Part shown: positions 6,989 through 10,644 of the stretch, in pieces
Layout: each line of letters starts with the position of its first letter
Numbering within the stretch: the first letter of the stretch is position 1
Assembly (NCBI GenBank): GCA_013152615.1
Contig: JAADGA010000028.1
Span: 1-10,644 of the forward strand
DNA from: Alphaproteobacteria bacterium
Lineage (GTDB): Bacteria > Pseudomonadota > Alphaproteobacteria > Sphingomonadales > Emcibacteraceae
DNA: 10,644 nt
Reading direction: 5' to 3'
The notes under the pieces: model-generated
Seen by the model: the letters and a program-made list of their open reading frames with translations, nothing else
Database searches by the model: none
What the model was told of the DNA's origin: nothing
Made by a program: the position numbers and the translations under genes

Positions 6989-7462
6989 ATGACTCAAGTC
7001 CTTGATAAAACTGTGGAAACAGAAGCCGCTGGTCTCTCCGTTCTGAAGAAGAGACGGGATTTTCTGCGGATTGCCCGGGGACGGCTGAAATGGGTGTCAA
7101 AAAGCATGATCGTTCAGATTGCCGCCACCCCCGAAGATGAGCGATCATCCCCCCGCCATATCCGCGTTGGCTATACCGCCAGTAAAAAGGTCGGCAATGC
7201 CGTAAAGCGCAACCGGGCCAAAAGACGGCTCCGCGAGGTGGTGCGTGACCTGCTGCCCGATCACGGTCAGGCCGACCATGATTATGTCCTGATTGCCCGG
7301 ACGGTCAGGGACGAACTCCCCTATGATCACCTGATTCGCGATTTCCGCTGGTGCCTGCGGCGATTAAACCCGGCGGAGCCACCAAACCGCCCGTCAGACA
7401 GAAAGGGCGGAAACACTGGACGATCGAGCGCCGGGATGGCGCTGGAGGGCGGGAAAAAGTGA
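6989..7462 (+). CDS. rnpA: Ribonuclease P protein component
   Basis: RnpA is the protein subunit of RNase P, which binds the catalytic RNA (rnpB, not in this window) and helps it cut the 5' leader from pre-tRNAs. The protein is 157 residues, longer than the usual 110-130, with extra residues at both ends. The conserved core starts at [13 protein letters not shown] (19-31). The RNA-binding RNR signature is at 61-80: [20 protein letters not shown]. The C-terminal tail after about 128 is polar and rich in Gly, Lys and Arg and is probably disordered. ATG 6989 has only a weak purine stretch (GAGAA) before it, so a later start is possible, but none with a better site leaves the core intact. It follows rpmH as in most bacteria, and its TGA overlaps the yidD start. 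Confidence 0.95.
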   Translation: MTQVLDKTVETEAAGLSVLKKRRDFLRIARGRLKWVSKSMIVQIAATPEDERSSPRHIRVGYTASKKVGNAVKRNRAKRRLREVVRDLLPDHGQADHDYVLIARTVRDELPYDHLIRDFRWCLRRLNPAEPPNRPSDRKGGNTGRSSAGMALEGGKK

Positions 7463-7755
7463 TTATCCTGAACTGGCTCTTGAAAGGCCTGATTACAGTC
7501 TATAGATATACACTTTCGCCCCTTTTGGGCAAGAATTGTCGTTATCTGCCGACTTGTTCCGAATATGCCGAACAGGCTATTGATCGTTTTGGAGCCTTCC
7601 GGGGTGGTCTGCTGGCCCTCCGGCGCATTGGTCGTTGTCACCCCCTTGGCGGCCATGGCTATGATCCGGTTCCGGAACAAGAGCCGCAGAAAAAAAATGA
7701 TTTGGGACATGACGGTAAAGACAGGACCCCTCATGGTGGTCCCGTTAACAGGTAA
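7459..7755 (+). CDS. yidD: Membrane protein insertion efficiency factor YidD
   Basis: YidD is a small membrane-associated protein that aids insertion of inner-membrane proteins and is almost always encoded beside yidC. The protein is 98 residues. An amphipathic N-terminus ([18 protein letters not shown]) is followed by the conserved core [11 protein letters not shown] (C27, C33) and [14 protein letters not shown] (C60). I chose GTG 7459 because it gives the standard YidD N-terminus and forms a GTGA overlap with the rnpA stop, pointing to coupled translation. The frame is open further up, to an ATG at 7351, but that would overlap the end of rnpA by over 100 bases with non-YidD sequence. The last 25 or so residues, after PVPE, form a charged tail beyond the core. 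Confidence 0.93.
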   Translation: MIILNWLLKGLITVYRYTLSPLLGKNCRYLPTCSEYAEQAIDRFGAFRGGLLALRRIGRCHPLGGHGYDPVPEQEPQKKNDLGHDGKDRTPHGGPVNR

Positions 7756-7770
7756 CCAGAGAAGAAGTTT

Positions 7771-9555
7771 ATGCAAGACAACCGTAATTTTATGATCGCC
7801 ATTGCGCTGTCCGCGCTAATTCTGGTGGGCTATAGTTATTTATTCCCGGCACCCAAAAGGCCGACAACACCGCAGACAGCCCAACAAACGACGAAATCAC
7901 CGGCGGCCGCCAGTAAAAAAGCGGAGGGATTGCCGGATTTAGGCAACGCGTCCCCAAATATTCCGGCCTCGAATGGTTCAACAAAGACCCAAAGCCCGGC
8001 TGATACCATGCCGATCGCCCTTGGCCGGACGGCGGCGCTGGAGACCAGCAAAAGAGTCACCATCATCAGCCCCCATGTCAAAGGGTCGATTGACCTCAGA
8101 GGGGCCAGACTCGATGATCTCAGTCTTTCCGATTACAAGCAGACTGTGGCCAAAGGCTCCCCCGATGTGGCGTTGCTCAATCCCGCAGAGACCAAACACG
8201 CCTATTTTGTTGACTTTAACTGGGGCGTTAATGGTGCCCGCGGACCCGACAAGAATTCGGTGTGGACGGCAGATAAAAAGACGCTGAAGGCCGGTGACAA
8301 TGTTACCCTGACCTGGAATAACGGTGCCGGGCTTCTCTTCAGCCGCACCATTGCCCTTGATGAAAATTACATGTTTTCCATCACCCAGAAAGTAACCAAT
8401 AGCACCGGCAGCGCGATCAAGGTTGCTCAATATGGCCGCATTGTCCGCGCCGGTCGTCCGGCAGGCCGGACCTATTATCTTTCCCATCAGGGGCCGATGT
8501 GGTCGCTCGATGACGGCATTAAGGAATTCACCTATAAGGAACTGGATGACAAGAATAAAGACAAGAAGGAAACCGCGAAAAGCACCGACGGCGGCTGGCT
8601 TGGCATATCCGATAAATACTGGCTGGTTGCCTTTATCCCCAATCCCAAAGAGAAATTTTCGGTAGAGGTCTTTCGCCGTGGAGATAAAAAAACAGAACGC
8701 TTCCATGTCAATTATTTTCATGACTGGACGGTGCTGCAAGCCGGGGCCAGCTATAGCGAGACATCGCTGCTGTTCGCCGGGGCCAAGAAAATAAACCTGC
8801 TGAACAGCTATGCCGACACCCTGCATATCAAGAAATTCAACTATGCCATTGACTGGGGTATATTCTATTTTCTGGTTAAACCGATGTTCTATCTGCTGGA
8901 TCTCCTGTTCCAGTTTTCCGGTAATTTCGGCGTTGCCATCCTGCTGCTGACATTGATTGTCAAGCTGTCCTTGTTCCCGATCGCCAACAAGGGCTATAAA
9001 TCGACGAACAAGATGAAAGTGCTGCAGCCCAAGATGAAGGCGCTGAAAGAAAAATACGGCGACGACAAGCCTAAGATGCAACAGGCGACGATGGAGCTGT
9101 ATAAGAAGGAGAAGGTCAATCCGGTGGCCGGCTGCCTGCCGATGTTCCTGCAATTTCCGGTATTTTTCGCCCTCTACAAGGTCCTCTACATCACTCTTGG
9201 TATGCGTCAGGCGCCGTTCTTTGGCTGGATCAAGGACCTGTCAGCACCGGATACCATGTATGTCACCAACCTGTTCGGTCTGATCCCGTGGGAGCCAACG
9301 GGGTTTCTGGCGCTGGGGATCCTGCCGGTGATTATGGGCTTTACCATGTGGTTGCAAATGCAGATGAACCCGTCACCCGGCGACCCGATGCAGCATAAAA
9401 TTATGATGCTCATGCCGATTGTCTTCACCTTCATGCTGGCTCAGTTTCCGGTCGGTCTGGTGATTTACTGGACCACCAGTAATATTTTCACCATTTTGCA
9501 ACAATGGGTGCTGATGCGGCGGGCGGACCCGATGCCGGTCAAGAACAAGGCCTGA
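7771..9555 (+). CDS. yidC: Membrane protein insertase YidC
   Basis: YidC inserts and folds inner-membrane proteins, alone or with SecYEG. The protein is 594 residues, typical of Gram-negative forms. TM1 is at about 8-25. A Pro/Thr/Ser/Ala-rich linker (26-80) leads to the large periplasmic domain (about 85-355). The five-helix insertase core (about 365-585) includes KEKVNPVAGCLPMFLQFPVF and QFPVGLVIYWTTSNIF. The positive residue in the hydrophilic groove, Arg366 of E. coli (TFIVRG), is Lys398 here (TLIVKL), so the charge is kept. ATG 7771 has AGAGAAG a few bases upstream. It sits 15 bases after yidD and 3 bases before yihA, so all three are very likely one transcript. Confidence 0.97.
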   Translation: MQDNRNFMIAIALSALILVGYSYLFPAPKRPTTPQTAQQTTKSPAAASKKAEGLPDLGNASPNIPASNGSTKTQSPADTMPIALGRTAALETSKRVTIISPHVKGSIDLRGARLDDLSLSDYKQTVAKGSPDVALLNPAETKHAYFVDFNWGVNGARGPDKNSVWTADKKTLKAGDNVTLTWNNGAGLLFSRTIALDENYMFSITQKVTNSTGSAIKVAQYGRIVRAGRPAGRTYYLSHQGPMWSLDDGIKEFTYKELDDKNKDKKETAKSTDGGWLGISDKYWLVAFIPNPKEKFSVEVFRRGDKKTERFHVNYFHDWTVLQAGASYSETSLLFAGAKKINLLNSYADTLHIKKFNYAIDWGIFYFLVKPMFYLLDLLFQFSGNFGVAILLLTLIVKLSLFPIANKGYKSTNKMKVLQPKMKALKEKYGDDKPKMQQATMELYKKEKVNPVAGCLPMFLQFPVFFALYKVLYITLGMRQAPFFGWIKDLSAPDTMYVTNLFGLIPWEPTGFLALGILPVIMGFTMWLQMQMNPSPGDPMQHKIMMLMPIVFTFMLAQFPVGLVIYWTTSNIFTILQQWVLMRRADPMPVKNKA

Positions 9556-9558
9556 GCC

Positions 9559-10239
9559 ATGACTGCCATGACCACCATGACTGTCCTGACCGAGGACGAA
9601 AATCTGGCCCGGAATGAACGGGGCCGACGGTTATTTGCCGGTAACGCTGAATTTCTGCTCGGGGTTGTCGCGCTTGAGCATTTGCCGCCGCCGGATCAGG
9701 TCGAGGTTTCCTTTGCCGGACGGTCCAATGTCGGCAAATCGAGCCTGCTCAATGCGCTGACGAATCAAAATGGTCTGGCGCGGACCTCCAATACACCGGG
9801 GCGCACCCGGGAAGTAAATTTCTTCACTCTCGGCACAAAGGGGGAGAATGGATTATATCTCTCGGACCTGCCGGGTTATGGTTATGCCAAAGTATCGCGT
9901 CATCTGGTGCGGGACTGGACCAGACTGTTAAAAGACTACCTCAGGGGCCGACCCAATCTGCGCCGGGTTTTTGTGCTGATTGACAGCCGCCACGGTCTTA
10001 AGGACAGTGACCGCGAAATTATGGCGATGATGGATGACTGCGCGGTTTCCTATCAGATTATCCTGACGAAAGTTGACAAATTGAAAAAATCAGAGCAGGA
10101 AAAGATAGTGGCAAAAACCAAAAATGAAATTACTAAAAATGTCGCGGCCTATCCGGATATTATCTCAACCAGTTCTGTTAAGAATAATGGAATAGAGCAA
10201 TTACGGGCCACTATTGCCGACCTTGTTTACGGGAATTAA
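9559..10239 (+). CDS. yihA: Ribosome biogenesis GTP-binding protein YihA/YsxC (EngB)
   Basis: This is a TrmE-Era-EngA-EngB family GTPase needed for late assembly of the 50S subunit in the cytoplasm. The protein is 226 residues, near the usual length. The motifs are G1 GRSNVGKSS at 54-62, G2 TPGRT at 79-83, G3 DLPG at 103-106 followed by YGYAKVS, G4 TKVD at 170-173, and G5 TSSV at 204-207. All GTP-binding residues are present. The N-terminus has three close ATGs (9559, 9568 and 9577; MTAMTTMTVL), so the exact start is uncertain. The first is preceded by AAGG nine bases away. The stretch before F26 varies across the family and gives no help. The gene lies three bases after yidC and six before argB, as in many alphaproteobacteria. 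Confidence 0.95.
   Translation: MTAMTTMTVLTEDENLARNERGRRLFAGNAEFLLGVVALEHLPPPDQVEVSFAGRSNVGKSSLLNALTNQNGLARTSNTPGRTREVNFFTLGTKGENGLYLSDLPGYGYAKVSRHLVRDWTRLLKDYLRGRPNLRRVFVLIDSRHGLKDSDREIMAMMDDCAVSYQIILTKVDKLKKSEQEKIVAKTKNEITKNVAAYPDIISTSSVKNNGIEQLRATIADLVYGN

Positions 10240-10644
<405 letters not shown>

Noticed and set aside
7351..7458. Longer yidD starting at ATG 7351
   Set aside because: The added 36 residues overlap rnpA, do not resemble YidD, and the GTG in the GTGA overlap gives the expected family N-terminus.
8941..8970. Loss of the essential groove arginine in YidC
   Set aside because: The position holds Lys398, which keeps the positive charge, so it is a conservative replacement and not a defect.
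7978..9153. Open frame of 391 codons antisense to yidC
   Set aside because: It mirrors the codon pattern of yidC, shows no recognisable domain, and yidC is certain. Long antisense frames are a by-product of codon bias.

Overview
The window is chromosomal housekeeping DNA from an alphaproteobacterium of moderate GC content. The evidence is gene order plus protein style. The block rpmH-rnpA-yidD-yidC-yihA-argB, and a gltX/gltA pair divergent from a ComEC that lacks a beta-lactamase domain, are both arrangements typical of that class. I cannot fix the order or genus from sequence alone. There is no insertion sequence, phage gene, CRISPR array, tRNA or rRNA gene in view.

Layout. (1) 1-2724, minus strand: gltX (glutamyl-tRNA synthetase) followed 63 bp later by gltA (citrate synthase, cut by the left window edge). 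(2) 2725-3136: a divergent control region. It holds back-to-back extended -10 promoters for gltX and comEC, a gltX leader with a tiny SD-led ORF, and three tandem copies of a 24-bp unit just ahead of comEC. The comEC reading frame is open all the way from 2888 but has no ATG, GTG or TTG until 3137, which lies inside the first conserved membrane region. (3) 3137-5098, plus strand: comEC. (4) 5127-6521, minus strand, convergent with comEC: a membrane sensor histidine kinase with no response regulator beside it and an unclear start codon. (5) 6522-6776: an AT-rich intergenic region carrying the rpmH promoter. (6) 6777-10644, plus strand: rpmH, rnpA, yidD, yidC, yihA and the start of argB, tightly packed (a 4-base overlap and gaps of 3 to 15 bases), with one intrinsic hairpin between rpmH and rnpA.

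How the genes fit together. The right-hand operon couples ribosome and tRNA maturation (L34, RNase P protein) with membrane-protein insertion (YidD, YidC) and assembly of the large ribosomal subunit (YihA/EngB GTPase), then runs into arginine synthesis (ArgB). The left-hand pair joins glutamate charging to the entry step of the TCA cycle. ComEC is the inner-membrane DNA channel of natural transformation. The orphan kinase has no visible functional link to either side.

I see no convincing undescribed multi-gene system. The parts most worth a second look are the comEC 5' end (repeat plus out-of-frame ATG), the shared divergent promoter, the gltX leader ORF, and the kinase start.
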